The notes below the pieces were generated by a model that ran no database searches, had not been told where the DNA came from, and was given only the letters and a program-made list of their open reading frames with translations. From Atherinomorus stipes (lineage: Eukaryota; Chordata; Actinopteri; Atheriniformes; Atherinidae), in NCBI GenBank assembly GCA_023101725.1, contig JALJCO010008669.1, forward strand, positions 186,001-250,000: a DNA stretch of 64,000 bases, written 5' to 3'. The first letter of the stretch is position 1, and every line of letters starts with the position of its first letter. The position numbers were made by a program, and so were the translations under genes. Of this stretch, positions 21,001-47,989 are shown piece by piece.

Positions 21001-22767
21001 GAAGGACAACCATCTGTTCAACAGATGCGCTTCAGCATTTTCTTCCACAAGAAAATGAAAAATGAATATAGTTACTCTGCAGGTTCCTGACATGAGTTAA
21101 CTAAGGTTATGGGAACTGAGCACAACCAAAACAAAAATGAAACGCTTGTACAAACATGCAGTGCTGAGCAATGATCTGCAAGCAACTCAATAGAAATGAG
21201 AGAGCTAAAGAAAAAAAAACATTTTTTTCCATAGTACATGGAAATTACAGCAATGTAATTATAATGCTGATTGATAAATCATCCTGACAGCTTAATAATT
21301 AGGGTCCACATCACAAAACCTCCAATTGTGTTTTTTGTCACCTCAGACATACCCCCTCTATTTCCCCCTGTACCCTGTCTCTATCAAAACCTATATAGTA
21401 GTATTATTAAGAAAAAGTATAACCGACAATTAAGAATGTTTGGCATGAGTAAATGTTTAAATGTTTAAATGTTTAATTCAAACTGTTCCACTTCAAACGT
21501 GACACGTATAAAATACAATGAACCTTTGCTGATGGTTTTCCAACCCATTTGGTGCAGATTATGTCATGAAAGTGAATTCTTAGGACTCAGACCACCATTT
21601 AGTTACTGACAGAGCAATAGAGCTGAAGAAGAGTTAGTCAATGTCAATGAACACTGAGAATACAGACTATTGTAAAGCCCTTTGTTGTTTTACTTTTTAT
21701 CTGTGAAAGGTGCAATACAAATAAAATTCCCTTTCCTTCCTTCCATCCTTCCTGTAACTATTAAAAAAAGAAGTTCAGAAAACTAAATGACTTCTCATAT
21801 TAAAAAAGGGAAAGAAATTAGCCTTTCCTACAGGATATTTCACTACATTTGCTTTACAAGATTAAAAAAAAAAAAAAAGCAACATCATCTTTGTTTTAAT
21901 GAACTCACAAATTACTTTGAACATGACCTCCATAAGATCAGTCGCATAGATTGAATACTGAGCCTTCAAAAATCAATAAATGACCACAAAAATTCAAATC
22001 CTAGTATTTTTTAATGTTTAAAAATAATTTTGAAGAAAATTTTACCATAAATTTATTCATAGCCACAAGCTTCAAGCACACAATAAATAAATCAGCAAGT
22101 GATTGGGTGATTTTGTTTGCGCCATTTTCTGAGAAAATATTGACACAAACAGAAGTAATGAAGCAATAAAGCTCAAACAGGTTAGACAGGACTGATGATT
22201 TCTTAAATTAAGCATGCCCTCTGAGAAGCATAGCAAAGCTTAAATGAGAAGGGAAAGTTGGTTTCTCATTGTGCTCATGAACAACAGAATGTGTGACCAC
22301 TGGCTTTGAAGCTCTGTCATTGCACATAATTTTTTACTTAAGCCTCACCTCCAAATAACTCCAAATCCCGCAGGCTCTCCACACTTAATTTCTCAGATAC
22401 CCAACGCTGACAGACACAGAGGGTTAATAATAGGCATGAAAAAGAGAGAAATGCAAGCAAGAATAAGAAAGGATTACAGAAGAATATGCATACAATAATC
22501 ATTTCTGTTGTTTATAATGATTAATAATGACAACCTCATTTGCAGTTGTAAAACTTTCTTATATTTATTTAGGGGAGGTCATGGAAAGCTTTATATACTT
22601 TTCTTAAATCAAAGTTAATTTAAAAAAGCAAACAAAACAAAACATGCAACTGAACATATTCTAGGTATAGCATACTAGGTACTCAGTGGAAGATTTGATT
22701 TGATCTTAGTAAAGAAACCAGACCTCTGAACACGATATATCTGGCAAACACTTACAAGAAAAGACAT
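15027..22767 (-). CDS. strada: STE20-related pseudokinase adaptor alpha (STRAD alpha)
   Basis: Coding exons on the - strand: 22756-22767, 22349-22406, 20732-20760, 18170-18272, 17766-17887, 17434-17542, 17181-17304, 16639-16810, 16396-16500, 15974-16227, 15849-15891, 15027-15182. They give 428 codons plus stop in one frame. The protein starts MSFLRWVSEK and ends DVDDWDF. STRAD is the catalytically dead subunit that, with MO25, activates LKB1. Pseudokinase signs are present: the beta-3 lysine is replaced (VAIR, Arg92), HRD reads HRS (185-187) and DFG reads GLR (205-207). The C-terminal MO25-binding motif, WEF in mammals, reads WDF here. The family blocks [20 protein letters not shown] and [10 protein letters not shown] are intact. 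STRADA rather than STRADB is supported by the [10 protein letters not shown] and [15 protein letters not shown] segments and by synteny with ddx42, limd2 and map3k3. Introns near the 5' end hold two hAT-like elements. Confidence 0.95.
19362..19804. mobile_element. hAT-like non-autonomous element with perfect 8-bp target duplication
   Basis: A 443-bp insertion bounded by GTTTTAAT on both sides (19354-19361 and 19805-19812). The ends read TCGAGATGCTCGATC and, reverse-complemented, TAGAGATGCACAGAT. The GAGATGCAC end, the GATC/GATATC-rich subterminal sequence and the 8-bp duplication are typical of fish hAT MITEs. It sits in the strada intron between exons 3 and 4 and has no coding capacity. Confidence 0.85.
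20732..20760 (-). other. strada: 29-nt strada microexon
   Basis: On the - strand the acceptor is TACCCCAG and the donor GTAAGTG. With one base carried from the previous exon it encodes [10 protein letters not shown], aligning with mammalian STRADA GEQPPGDTRRK between the LELF segment and the next exon. Skipping it would shift the frame, because 29 is not a multiple of three. It is too short for ORF-based detection. Confidence 0.88.
21655..21735 (+). repeat. retroposon 3' tail (LINE/SINE type)
   Basis: Text of the form TGTAAAGCCCTTTG ... CTGTGAAAGGTGCAATACAAATAAAAT matches the general 3' tail of fish LINE/SINE families, and a CCTTCC-type simple sequence follows. It lies in a strada intron. 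Confidence 0.55.
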
Positions 22768-23130
22768 GGGTCCTCTTGTTTCTGTCACAAACGATGCCAA
22801 AAACAATCACAGGATATTTATCTGAAAGAAAAGAAATAGGGGTCTTTGCCTGGAAAGAAAAGCAATTACAGTTGTGGTTTATTATGATCATTAGTATTAC
22901 TGAATTACTAAACTTTTAATTAAAACCAATGGTTGTAATTAGTTCACACCTACAAGCCCCTCTCTCCAGAGCTTGAAATCTAGCTGGACAAACGCACTAT
23001 ATACTAATGAAAATTTTCATTTAAATACTTTGATAAGTATTCATTCTTGTAGTCAGTGCATTAGCAGAGAAAGTTTCCTCCTTTGTCACACTTTGCCAAT
23101 CCTTCATTGCATCTTGCTGCAAGTTTATAG

Positions 23131-24713
23131 TAGAGATGCACGGGTTCAATAACTGGATCAGATATCAGCTCCGATAGACAAATTAGCTGGATCAGATATC
23201 GGTCTCTGCCAGTCATGTGACATTTGTTGCAAAGACACCATTTTAGGCTGAAAAAAGTCAGTGGTCTCATTTATCAAACAAGCGTGGAAATGAGCGCACA
23301 TCTGATCATAAAAATAATCTTACAACTGGATCCACGAGTGATTTATAAAATGTTCGTGTCTGACCAAACAACAGAATCTACGTCAGAAATCCATCGTCAT
23401 CCAGCTGTTTCTACCCTGAAGCAGCAGCAGAGCTGACAGGTGGAGGCGGATCCAAGCCTGACCCGGACTGTCAGATCTGAGCCTGACCCGCACAGAAACA
23501 GAAGAAAAGATAACTGCCATTAGCTAAGCTAAGAAACAGTCTACTGACTGAGCACTTATTCAACTTTAAGGTATAGATTACTGAATAGAAACGACGGATC
23601 ACTTCCTGTCTCCTCTGTGTCTCCTGTGGGAGCTGCAGGGTGTCGTGTCAGCCGGCAGATCTTGACAGCAGTGTTATAACTTCTGATGATTGCCAAAAAT
23701 GTCAAGGTAAATCAAACCTTATTATCTCACTGTTGATGTCTGAATAAAGAAAAGAAAACTAGGCTACTTGTAAGAAGACTGACAGTCGGGCTGCAGAAAG
23801 GCGCAGGTGGATATGTGTCTGACCAGCGGGATGAAACGCGGCTTTAGACTCAGAGAAAGTTTGCAACTCAACCGTGATGTGCGTAGAGCTGTACGGCATC
23901 TCTGGCAGCTGATGGAGCTCCTTCTAAAAAGTGTAACTACGAAGAAAAAAGTTGGTAAACACCATTATAGCTTCAGATTGCGCATGCTCCCGTGGCGGCT
24001 TGGCTCGTGGCTGCAGTTACCTGAAGCGCCAGTCGCAAGTTTCGTTTCTTAATCTTGCCTCAAGTCCCTTTAAAGTTGTGCAAGTGCCCAGTCGGTAGAC
24101 TGTTTCTTAGCTTAACTAATGAAAGTTATTGTTTCTTATGTCCTTGTCTGGGTCAGGCTAAGATCCGTCTGGCCTCCACTTGTCAGCGCTGCTGCGTCAG
24201 GGTAGAAACAGCTGGATGACAATGGATTTCTGACGTAGATTCTGTTGTTTGGTCAGATACGAACGTCTTATAAATCACACATGGACGATCCAGTTGTAAG
24301 ATCATTTTTATGATCAGATGTGCGCTCATTTCCACGCTGGTTTGACCACTGACTTTTTTCCGCTTAAAATAGCGTCAAGCCTGGTTACGTCAATCAGCAG
24401 AGACCGATTAGATGAATGTGGCCGATCCAGCATTCCGATCCAGTCATTTCTGTTTTTAATAATACCATAATAAATGTACACTTTGATATATGTTAATAAA
24501 TAAAATTAAGTACATTTTTGTCTGTGTTAATTTGTAAACATTTATGGTAACAAGGCTTAATGTTTATGTCAAGTCTGATGCCTTCACTCACATGGCAAGT
24601 ATATGGCTCATTTATTCAACAGTAGTATCGGATCGCTATCAACCGATACTCAGCCCCGGTGTCGGTATCGGATTGGATCGGAAAAAGAAAAAAACTGGAT
24701 TGGTGCATCTCTA
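23131..24713. mobile_element. long hAT-like foldback element
   Basis: The ends read TAGAGATGCACGGGTT and, reverse-complemented, TAGAGATGCACCAATC. Flanks match in six of eight target-duplication bases (GTTTATAG at 23123 and GTTTATGT at 24714). Inside, arms of about 200 bp (about 23240-23470 and 24150-24370) are inverted copies of each other, with CATTGTCATCCAGCTGTTTC-like sequence recognisable in both. The ends are shared with the smaller element at 19362-19804. It is 1,583 bp and lies in strada intron 1; no transposase frame is seen. Confidence 0.78.
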
Positions 24714-25153
24714 GTTTATGTGTATTTTAGTCTTTTGTTTAGTCTTCAACAAGTAAAACATGGCTCTGTCTGATTGGGTTGACACGACTTTTTCATCTTC
24801 AAACACCCCCGTCAGTATTATGTTAGTTATTGCTTATTTGTTCGTGTTAATTTACAACGAGGCTTGATGCATTATCGATGGAATAATTCTTAATGGTATA
24901 CAAACAGAGATTCTGACAACAGTACCAAATGAATGAGTCCACAAAGACCAAGCGGGGAAACAAAACGCTGACTGTTTGTTTGTTAAAAGTAGATAATGGA
25001 TTTGTTACAGGCAGATAAAGACCTAAAAGCTCGCGTATGTTGCGCTGATGGAGGGCGCAAGCTAGCAATATTAAAATACGGTCAGTTACATCAGCTACGT
25101 TGGCTCATTTTCCAAAGAAAATATGTAAACACTTAAATGTTTTAATGACTTAC

Positions 25154-25369
25154 CAATTAAATTGGAAAAATAGCAATGCCTGAAAGGAGAAATACTAAAT
25201 TGAAACAACGCTATTCATCGATCCATCCTGTCAGCCTTGATGTTGTTCGTGTCGCGCGCAATCAACGACACGTTTGGGGGAAAAGAAAAAAAAACTGCGC
25301 ACACAGATGACGTAAACGCCGCTGGTTCTGATAGAAACACAGAAGCATTTACAGCCATCCGAAACAGGT
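25154..25369. promoter_or_regulatory. bidirectional strada / ddx42 promoter with leader exons
   Basis: On the - strand a donor GTAAGTCATT ends a probable strada non-coding exon at 25154. On the + strand a donor after CCGAAACAG at 25369 ends a probable ddx42 leader exon. The gap between them is about 200 bp and contains CpG-rich sequence (GTCGCGCGC) and a TGACGTAA CRE/ATF-like site at 25308-25315. Transcription starts are inferred from layout, not visible directly. Confidence 0.6.
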
Positions 25370-26109
25370 AAATACATACGCGCTTTTATATGTACCTAAA
25401 GATTATTCATATATTTAGTCATTGAAAAGTTGTACATTATACTGTCCTCGGGTTTGAAAGTGCCCCTAGTGTACAAGAATCACGGCTAAGTGTCGACCCT
25501 CCCCTCGCACACCTTCATCTCGGCCTCTATGCGGCCTTCAGCTAATGCTAATATTTTGCAAATAAATCAGATCCTGGAGATTGTCGTTGGAAAACTGCAG
25601 TGATGGAAAACAACCGACTGTAAATTTACAAGGAAATGTATATTTGCCTAATTTCTCCATGACGTCGTATTTAGCTAACAGCTAACTAGCACAGTGTCTA
25701 CGCGCTTACGTCAGTTTGCTAGCTGGATAATATTACTCGCTAACGGACCGTCGATTAAAATGTGTCTACTTAAAAGGTGCTTTTTATCGCACACTTAGCT
25801 TATTGCTGCCTTCCGGAACATTAGTCGTGTTATTTTCTTATTTGCGAAGATATTTTACACGTATTTTTTGCTAGACCTATTCCATATTTACTTTGCACAG
25901 CCACATAAAGATGTGAATGAATGTAGAGCTGAAATATATCAAAATAAAAGAAGAATTGCTTTCAGGAAAATTGTATTTATTCACATCTGTTGTTGATGGC
26001 TCTTGGGGTTTGTTTAAATCTTCTTGATTGACTTGATTGATTGATTTTTTTTAGCAGAGGAAATAATAGACCAAATAGTTTCTTTTTCTTTCCTTTTTAC
26101 AGCATAACC

Positions 26110-32553
<6,444 letters not shown>

Positions 32554-32862
32554 AGAAAAAGTTATAACATCTTATACAATAAGACATGCAACCCACTTCT
32601 TGCTCCATAACAAGCTTGTCTCTACAGGCAGATAGCAGTGCATATCAGAGGCTGACACAAGCACAGACCTGTTGGGGAGGGGTTTTGTTTATTTTGAATG
32701 AGCCGAAAGAGTATTGACGGTCCTCTTGTTTTGATTAGGATCTCATGATGTCAGAATTTTACTAAGTTTGCTCAGTACAGACAGCCCAAGGACAGCCATT
32801 GTACATATATCATTAAGACTGATGTTATTGTAGGTTCAGTCAAGCAATAGAACTGTAATAAA
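32554..32862 (+). terminator. ddx42: ddx42 3' UTR with polyadenylation signal
   Basis: AATAAA at 32857-32862, about 300 bp after the TAA stop, is the first canonical signal. Additional downstream signals could extend the transcript. Confidence 0.6.
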
Positions 32863-34700
32863 CCCTTCTGTGAGTAAAAACAACAAAGACAGTCTAAGAT
32901 GTGGTGGTTATTTTATCAGAGCTCCTAACATGTCCTTTTACTCGCAAATCTGATGCTCTGTTTTCCCTCCTATGGATTTTGCCATGCGTGTTTGTATGTT
33001 TGCATTTTGTTGAGCAACAAATCTAACAACTTTCATTCTTGAAGGGCAATCTGTCATGTTTCACAGTTATACATACATGTAAAACACCTGTGTGTAGCTC
33101 TCTTGTGTCTTGTATTGAAGTTTTAGTGAAGTGCCTTTTCATGGCATGTAGTCCGTCTACGCTCTGAAGTGTTTTTCAAGAAATTTTTGTTTGACCAGGT
33201 TTGTCAGGTGTTCATTAGCACATGGAAAAAGTTTTTGATTAAAAATATTCATTTGATATCTTCACCTGTATTTTTCTGTACTTGTTCTTAAATTGGTTAT
33301 TTAATGTTAAGATTGATTACATTTTGACTGTAATTGATAAGGTCAAGCCACCAGCATGCTGTTAGAATTAGCCAAGTGGAGATTCAACGCATCACCAAGA
33401 AAAAGTAGAGAGATTTCTTTTTTTCATAAAATGAATTCTTCTCTGAAAATGACATGAATCTATAAAAAGAAAAACTTATAGTTTGGTGTTTTATAAGGAC
33501 CACTGAAAAGCAACAACTTTTAAAAATCTGATATCAACTTGATCATATGGGTAACTTTCATACATCATAAACTTCAGGAAGCTTTTGACATGTTAACTTT
33601 GACCAGTAAATGGTAGTTTACAAATTACAAGTAATATGCTCGGAGTAATTTATCCCCATGTTTGCTGTAGGTGATGAAGTCAAAATATTTCATTTTTTTT
33701 AAAAATAGGAATGGAGAATATTGAAGTTTTTATTTGATAACAGCAGAACATGCTAAAAAAAATAATAATCCTGTCATAACATGAAAATAAATTGCAGATT
33801 CAGAATAAAACTGTCCCAACAGCGAACAGGAGTTCAACTTTGTCGAGGTTGGCTTCATAATTAATTATGAGTATGCAACGACCCATCCTGTATAGTTAAG
33901 CCTTGAGGCCATCAGTATTGGTCATTTCTCCAGTCTGCTGTGACACAAGATCGTGGAACATAAAATTTACTTGCAGTCTTTTTGTAAGAAAGAAGCACCA
34001 ATACTATTTGCACTTTTTTTGGAAGTGTCAAAGTATTTTTCCATTGTCATAACATTTGTGTTGTTATAATGATAATAATTATACATACACACACATATAT
34101 ATATATATGTATATATTGCTCTTGATCACAGACTTGATCTCTTTCTCATACTCTTCCCTCATATGTTGAAGCTTTTTGACTTGTCTTTAACACATATAAT
34201 CTTTGTTCCAATTTCTCCTTGACTTGTCACTGAGTCAGCAGCCACATTTAAATATTGCTTAAATTAAAGATGGAAGCCAAAGGGGAGAAAAGGATAGTAA
34301 ATTCAATTTCAAGACTTTGCGAGAAGACTATTCTTTATCTAATGTAATTAAATTGATGTTACGGCACTGTTCAGACAATAGGACAGAGGGCGATATTATA
34401 AACATCCATGGCGTGTTTAGGAACAAATCCGTGAATATTAGTATCCTCATCAACAACAAAAATGCAGTAATATACCCATGATAAGTAAAAACACGTATTG
34501 AACACCTACATCAAAAAATACAAAATCATGATAAAAGTTGCCTTTGAACTTATTTAAAGCGTTTTTGTTAATCCAGTATTACAGCAAAAGCCTCTTTTTC
34601 CTGTTGAGTTTTAAGTTGTCCGATAAGTCCTGAATGCGCCAACAGCAGATGAGAACCAATAGCGTGCGACATCCTGCCGAAGAAGAAACTGTTCTGTTGA
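32863..34700. other. ddx42-limd2 intergenic region
   Basis: AT-rich, with no gene seen. A short CA/TA microsatellite lies at about 34087-34116. The limd2 leader and promoter begin near the right end, where GC and CpG content rise. Confidence 0.5.
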
Positions 34701-34863
34701 AAAACGAGACGAGGAGCGGTACGGAGCTTAGAAACTCACCGGCACCGGCACAGCTTCTCTCACAAAGCCTCCCGGACAAGAGAAACGAGAGCAAATATCT
34801 GCCCTCAGCCTCTGACTGAACAGTCTCCATTACCACCCCGTGTACCGCAGACAAGAAGCGCAG

Positions 34864-42942
<8,079 letters not shown>

Positions 42943-45625
42943 TCATCTTTTGCTTGTGTCCCGGCCTAGATCTGCCTCTTCTTTCTCCTTGTCCTAACAC
43001 CTCCAGTATGTTATAATGCCTCATATGCTGGGGGCACAGTTAAATCCCTCACGCTCTCACACGCTTTTGAAAATGCCATCAGAACAGAAACAAAAAGTTT
43101 GGGAATGACTGGCCAGATGTAATCGATACCACTAAAAAAAATTGTAGATAAAGTTAGTTGAAAAACTTTACTTCCTTAATGTTATTTTCCAATTTCTTGT
43201 TTGGAATTGGTTGTTGAGTGTGACCAAAAGCCTTCTCTGGTATGAGAAGTTTAACAAAATACACTTTAACTTTTATTTTTCAGTTTAATTAATAATTTGC
43301 ACCCTTTTTTTATTTTTGGAACATGTTTATTGTATACTCAGGCAAACATTTCAGCGGAGTATAAAAGCATCAATGTTTTGCAGTAGAGCATATGCTCAGG
43401 TCAGTTTTTGCCCAAGGACTTAAAAAATTCTATAGATTTCATAGTTTCACTCATTGTTACGAGACAAAAAATGATCATCCTCAGTGGTATGACAATGCTG
43501 TCAGACAAGTTTGTCTGGGTTCATATGTTCAAGGAACAAACAGGGTACAGAGTACTGTAAAATAACCGTGCACATCAGCAACTGCTCACCTCGTGTTTTG
43601 ATTTTAGTGGTTTCCTTTATTATTCTTGCGCTTTATCATGCTTATTATGCTTACTTCATCCCATTTTTCTTATTTCAATGATCACCTTTTTTTCTCTTGG
43701 ATTTTGGTATGACTGGGTTTTAACAGCCTTATCTTATGACTATGTTGAACCCTTGGTTCTGAATGGTTTTATTTCATTGGTAGATAGCAAATGATTTCAT
43801 TAAGGCAATGTCATAAATTGATATCCTTTTTGCTTTTATTGATGAAATTTTAAATGGATTTGTCAGATTGTGTTTTGTACATTATTTGTACATAGAGCTG
43901 TAGTTTGTGATTTGTGAACATTTCCCACCTAAATGTACTCTCGTCTTGCACATGATCACCAGACAAAATAATTGAAAATCACAAGAAAATTGAGTCCTAA
44001 TCCACAAATGTTCCTCAATTCATTCTATCAATCAAAGACTTACTATAAATATTCGGTTACACTGATTATTATAACAAATATGTCATAAATAACAATGTTG
44101 ATAAACGAGCTTGAGCCTCACAGGAAATCCCACAGTTTTGCTCCTTTGTCGTTTAACGCATGTCAGTCGATGTCTTGTGATGATTTTTTCCAAAGCAATG
44201 TATTCCTATAACTAAGTAGTTTATGGAGACATGAACGTATCTGTCCAGTCACTGTGTCCAGTTGTTCCCTTTTCCAGGTTTCCCCTTTGAATTAATGCCT
44301 TCCTCATATCTCTTGTCTTATTAGCTATGTGCAACTTAGCAACTGGACCTATTCTTAATATTAATTTTACAAAAAGTGGGTGGAGAGTTTGTCACTGTAT
44401 GGGTCCTCTGATGTGTGCCTGCATGCTGCATGCAAAACCCAGGAAAGAGCACCCCCTGCTGGGGAAAGTATGTCAGTAGTGTCTACTGTGGGAGGAAAAA
44501 AAATGTTGTCCATAAACTCAGCATAGCCTTTATTCTGCATTTTTGAATATGTTGCCTCAGTCCTGAGTGCAGCTGCTGCACACCAGCTGCTTTTCTTCTC
44601 ATTTAATTGCAACACCTTTTAAGGATTCAGTTAAACAAGGTTTCCATGTTTATATTCCATTCGACGCAGTCTAAAGCCATCTAAATATCTTATTTTAGAA
44701 AGTGTGTGATTACAGATGACACTTGAATGACAAAGTACTTTTCTTGTGACAGAAGGTTTACTGTGAATTTGAGCATGCTGTGCAGAAAGGAAAGCTAAAA
44801 TTAAGCAGATACTTTTTTAAAGAGAAGCCTTATGAAATAAATAGCTGATTTTATTGTTTTCAACATGAGTGAACAGATCTCTATAAAGAAATCTGCTGTT
44901 CATGCCTTTTCAAGAACAGACTCCCTCACTCTAGAGCCCCGGTCTTTGACATAGGATTAATTCACCCAACCAGCAAACAGTTTGTTTTCCTTCATGTAGC
45001 CATTTTATCCACATGCAAAGTCATTCTAATTCTTTGTGTTATGCTGCCTATTTTCTTATGTAATTTTAAAATGGTCCTCTGGGTCCCGGAGAATGCTTTA
45101 AGATCAAGAGAATTGTATCTAAAATGCTGTATTTGTCATTCTCCTTAAGCAGTTCGCCAAGGTACAACAGCAAAATCTGTGAATTGCATATTCCAAGTGT
45201 AATAGAGCATACAAGGTACACTTTACACTGGTGCCAACAGGCTCAGGTGAATGATTGCAATGTAATGTTTTAATGTTAAATCTATGAGTCATTTCATTCT
45301 TGTGCTAAACATGTGAACTTACTTTTCATTGCTGTTGTCACCGAGACATTTTAAATGTATACAACTTTAAAAGTGTGTTCTGTATTACAGACTTGACGTG
45401 GAATGAGGTGGCCTTACAGCAAAAGGATGCTTAGACTGCGTTTGCAGTCTTTTACCTGTATTCTCCCTTCTGTCTGTTGGTTAGTTGTGCTATGGAACAT
45501 TTTAAAATGTGAGCGCCCCCTTTCTACACCAATATACACAATCATTTGTGCATATTCTTGTTTTTATCTTTGTTTTTTACGTGCTTTTGGAAAAAAAAAT
45601 ACAATAAAATGCTGGTGTTGATTTA
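42943..45625 (+). terminator. limd2: limd2 3' UTR and polyadenylation signal
   Basis: Uninterrupted AT-rich sequence after the stop up to AATAAA at 45603-45608, the most convincing signal, giving a probable 2.7-kb 3' UTR. Shorter forms cannot be excluded. Confidence 0.45.
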
Positions 45626-46610
45626 ATGAATTGATTTCACTGTGTAATTGATGATGTCTGCAAAATCCTTTTTTCCAGTTTTCTGTTAGGCATTCTTCTA
45701 TAGCTAGACTAAATTAATTGTTTTGAGATTTACATTTTTAAAATATGTTTAAACCACAAGAACCCCCTGTACGGGGCAGCAGGAGATGTATGTAGTGCAG
45801 AGAATCATTGCACACAATGGGAGGCAGCAAGCCTAACGTGTAACATAGTGAAATGATGGAAAGAAACTTGGCTAAGACTCCAACAAGCATTGGCATCCAA
45901 CAAAACACTTCAAACCCAAAGCAATTACATGGAAATGTAATAAAAACATGAAAACAGAACCGTTCTCTTTAGTGCATATGCTAATTACTTCACTTAAAGC
46001 AAACCACACGGACAAGGTGTCACATTAAAGCAGTGACAGTGCTGATTACAAAGATGTCTGTCTCATCACTGCAAGCAAAGAATGCAGCAGCCACAGTAGC
46101 AAACAAAAAAAATCACAAAATCATAAACTGTCTTTCATTTATTTGTGATCAAAAGTTTTATTCTGGCTCAAAAAAGAAAATAAAACCCTGCTCATGTGTT
46201 CTCCTATGGCTTGGCCTTTATTTGACATTAATCATGAAGGTCCTGGTAGTTTCCAAGGAGATAAAGGAGGATTTGTATTGAAGTATTCACTCATCCCATG
46301 ATATACTATCTTGGATCACATCTTTCTGAATCTTCATGGTATTTTGTGAATTTGGGGACTATTCTTACATTCTCCTTACCCTGAATATTGTTAGTGGTGT
46401 TGGTCAGAAACATCAGATGATGGGTTTCTACCCTAGTTTAAAAAGAACTTAGTGATTAATTATCCATTAACTGTCCTAATTAAAGGAACCAAATCTATGA
46501 AAATAATTCACATAATAACATTATTTTCATTTGATTTCTTTTTTTTAAATATATATTTGTAAGGGTAAATTTGAGATGTTCCAATAGTTTTGAAAGGTTA
46601 AACACATCGC

Positions 46611-46618
46611 TGACGTCA
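46611..46618. promoter_or_regulatory. consensus CRE at the map3k3 CpG promoter
   Basis: A perfect palindromic TGACGTCA lies just upstream of a CpG-rich stretch (GTGCGCGCTCCGG, CCCCGCGGCTG). It suggests CREB/ATF control of map3k3, but this is inference from sequence only. Confidence 0.5.
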
Positions 46619-46639
46619 CAGTTGGACCGCCCCATTAAC

Positions 46640-47989
46640 AGTATTGTGCGCGCTCCGGCAAAAAGACCTCCACCAAGTAACAGCGCGTCCCCGCGGCTGC
46701 ACGGCGCTAATTTAGATAGTTAACAATCAGAAATCCCCCCGGGGAAAAGTCCATGTTATTACATACGTGTGGACGACGGAAAGGCAAGCATTCGGGAAAC
46801 AATGGATACCACCTTGGAGAACTATTTTCATGACTTATTGGGAGCGTAGAAGCAGATTCCGGTGACGATTTTTGTTCTGTCAGGAAGTTTGACGTATTCG
46901 GCTGAAGATTATTTCTTGCTTTGTTTTGGTTGTGAAAAGTTGTTGACTACTGTTGCTTCCAGGAGCTGCATCGCTGTCCAAAAACTGTTTTATTTTAATT
47001 TTACTTTGGCTTTCACGTGAATACTTCAGGATACGCACTTTTGGAGTTTGCAGCTTTGCGAAATCTAAACATCGATGGACTTTATTCAACTCGGCTTCGC
47101 TTGACGTAAACACTGGCCATATGACAGACAGCGTTTACGTATATATTTAATGTATAATGGTACTATTTTCTCTGCCAATGTTCTCAGTGTGTTTTGTTTC
47201 AGCCCTAATCGTCAACGACGTTGCGCCCTGAATTAACTTCATCTGTGCATTTGCTTTCGGCCAGGCCTTTGGGCTCTCTTTGCATGATTAAGTTTATATC
47301 CTTATTAATGTTGCCAAACGATGGATTTATAAGCGGTACATTCATAGCAGAAGACATATCTCCAGCCTAGAATATTTGGACCCAAACCTGGCAACACAGA
47401 CCAGAAAAATCTGCAAAGTTAGCAGGAAAAGAGGCCGTCAAAATCACGGAAATCGTCCGGTCTTCACTGCTGGCGATCTGTACGCACAAATGGATTTCAT
47501 ACAGGCCATAAGATTACTGTTGCACCTTGTCTGGTAGCGTCTGGGAAGCCTGAAAACACGGACATCCAGCGAGACTTCTGAACATGTTTTGGAAATTTGT
47601 ATTTTCCAAAGATCCGAGACTACAGTGGCGGAAAAGTTTGACTTTGGGCCACAACTGGACCAATTAGATGTAGGCTTTCCATAGGAGCATTTTCTGTTTG
47701 GATCTCACAGCTGCCACAACTCATTTCACCACGGGTAAAGACTGTTAGTGTGTGATCTTAACTTTCCGTCAAAGAAGACGAACCCCCAGTTCCTGGGGGG
47801 TGGGGGTGGGGGTCAGCCCCGCCATGGCGCCCTGTCACACATACCTTCCCTCCGGTGTGTGGGTCTAAACCAGGACACCAATGGACGTGAACAACGGCTG
47901 GACCTATTGCGTCATTACAGCCGCGAGACACCGGTGACCAGATTTGGCTGCGTGTAGCAGTTCGGCCTCGTCTACACCTGAGAGGACAG
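46640..47989 (+). other. map3k3: probable map3k3 5' UTR exon
   Basis: A CpG-rich start near 46640 runs to a good donor (GAGGACAG|GTGAGG) at 47989. No open frame joins in phase to the coding exons, so it is read as a long untranslated leader. It includes several upstream ATGs. The exact cap site is unknown, and the region could contain more than one exon. Confidence 0.45.
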
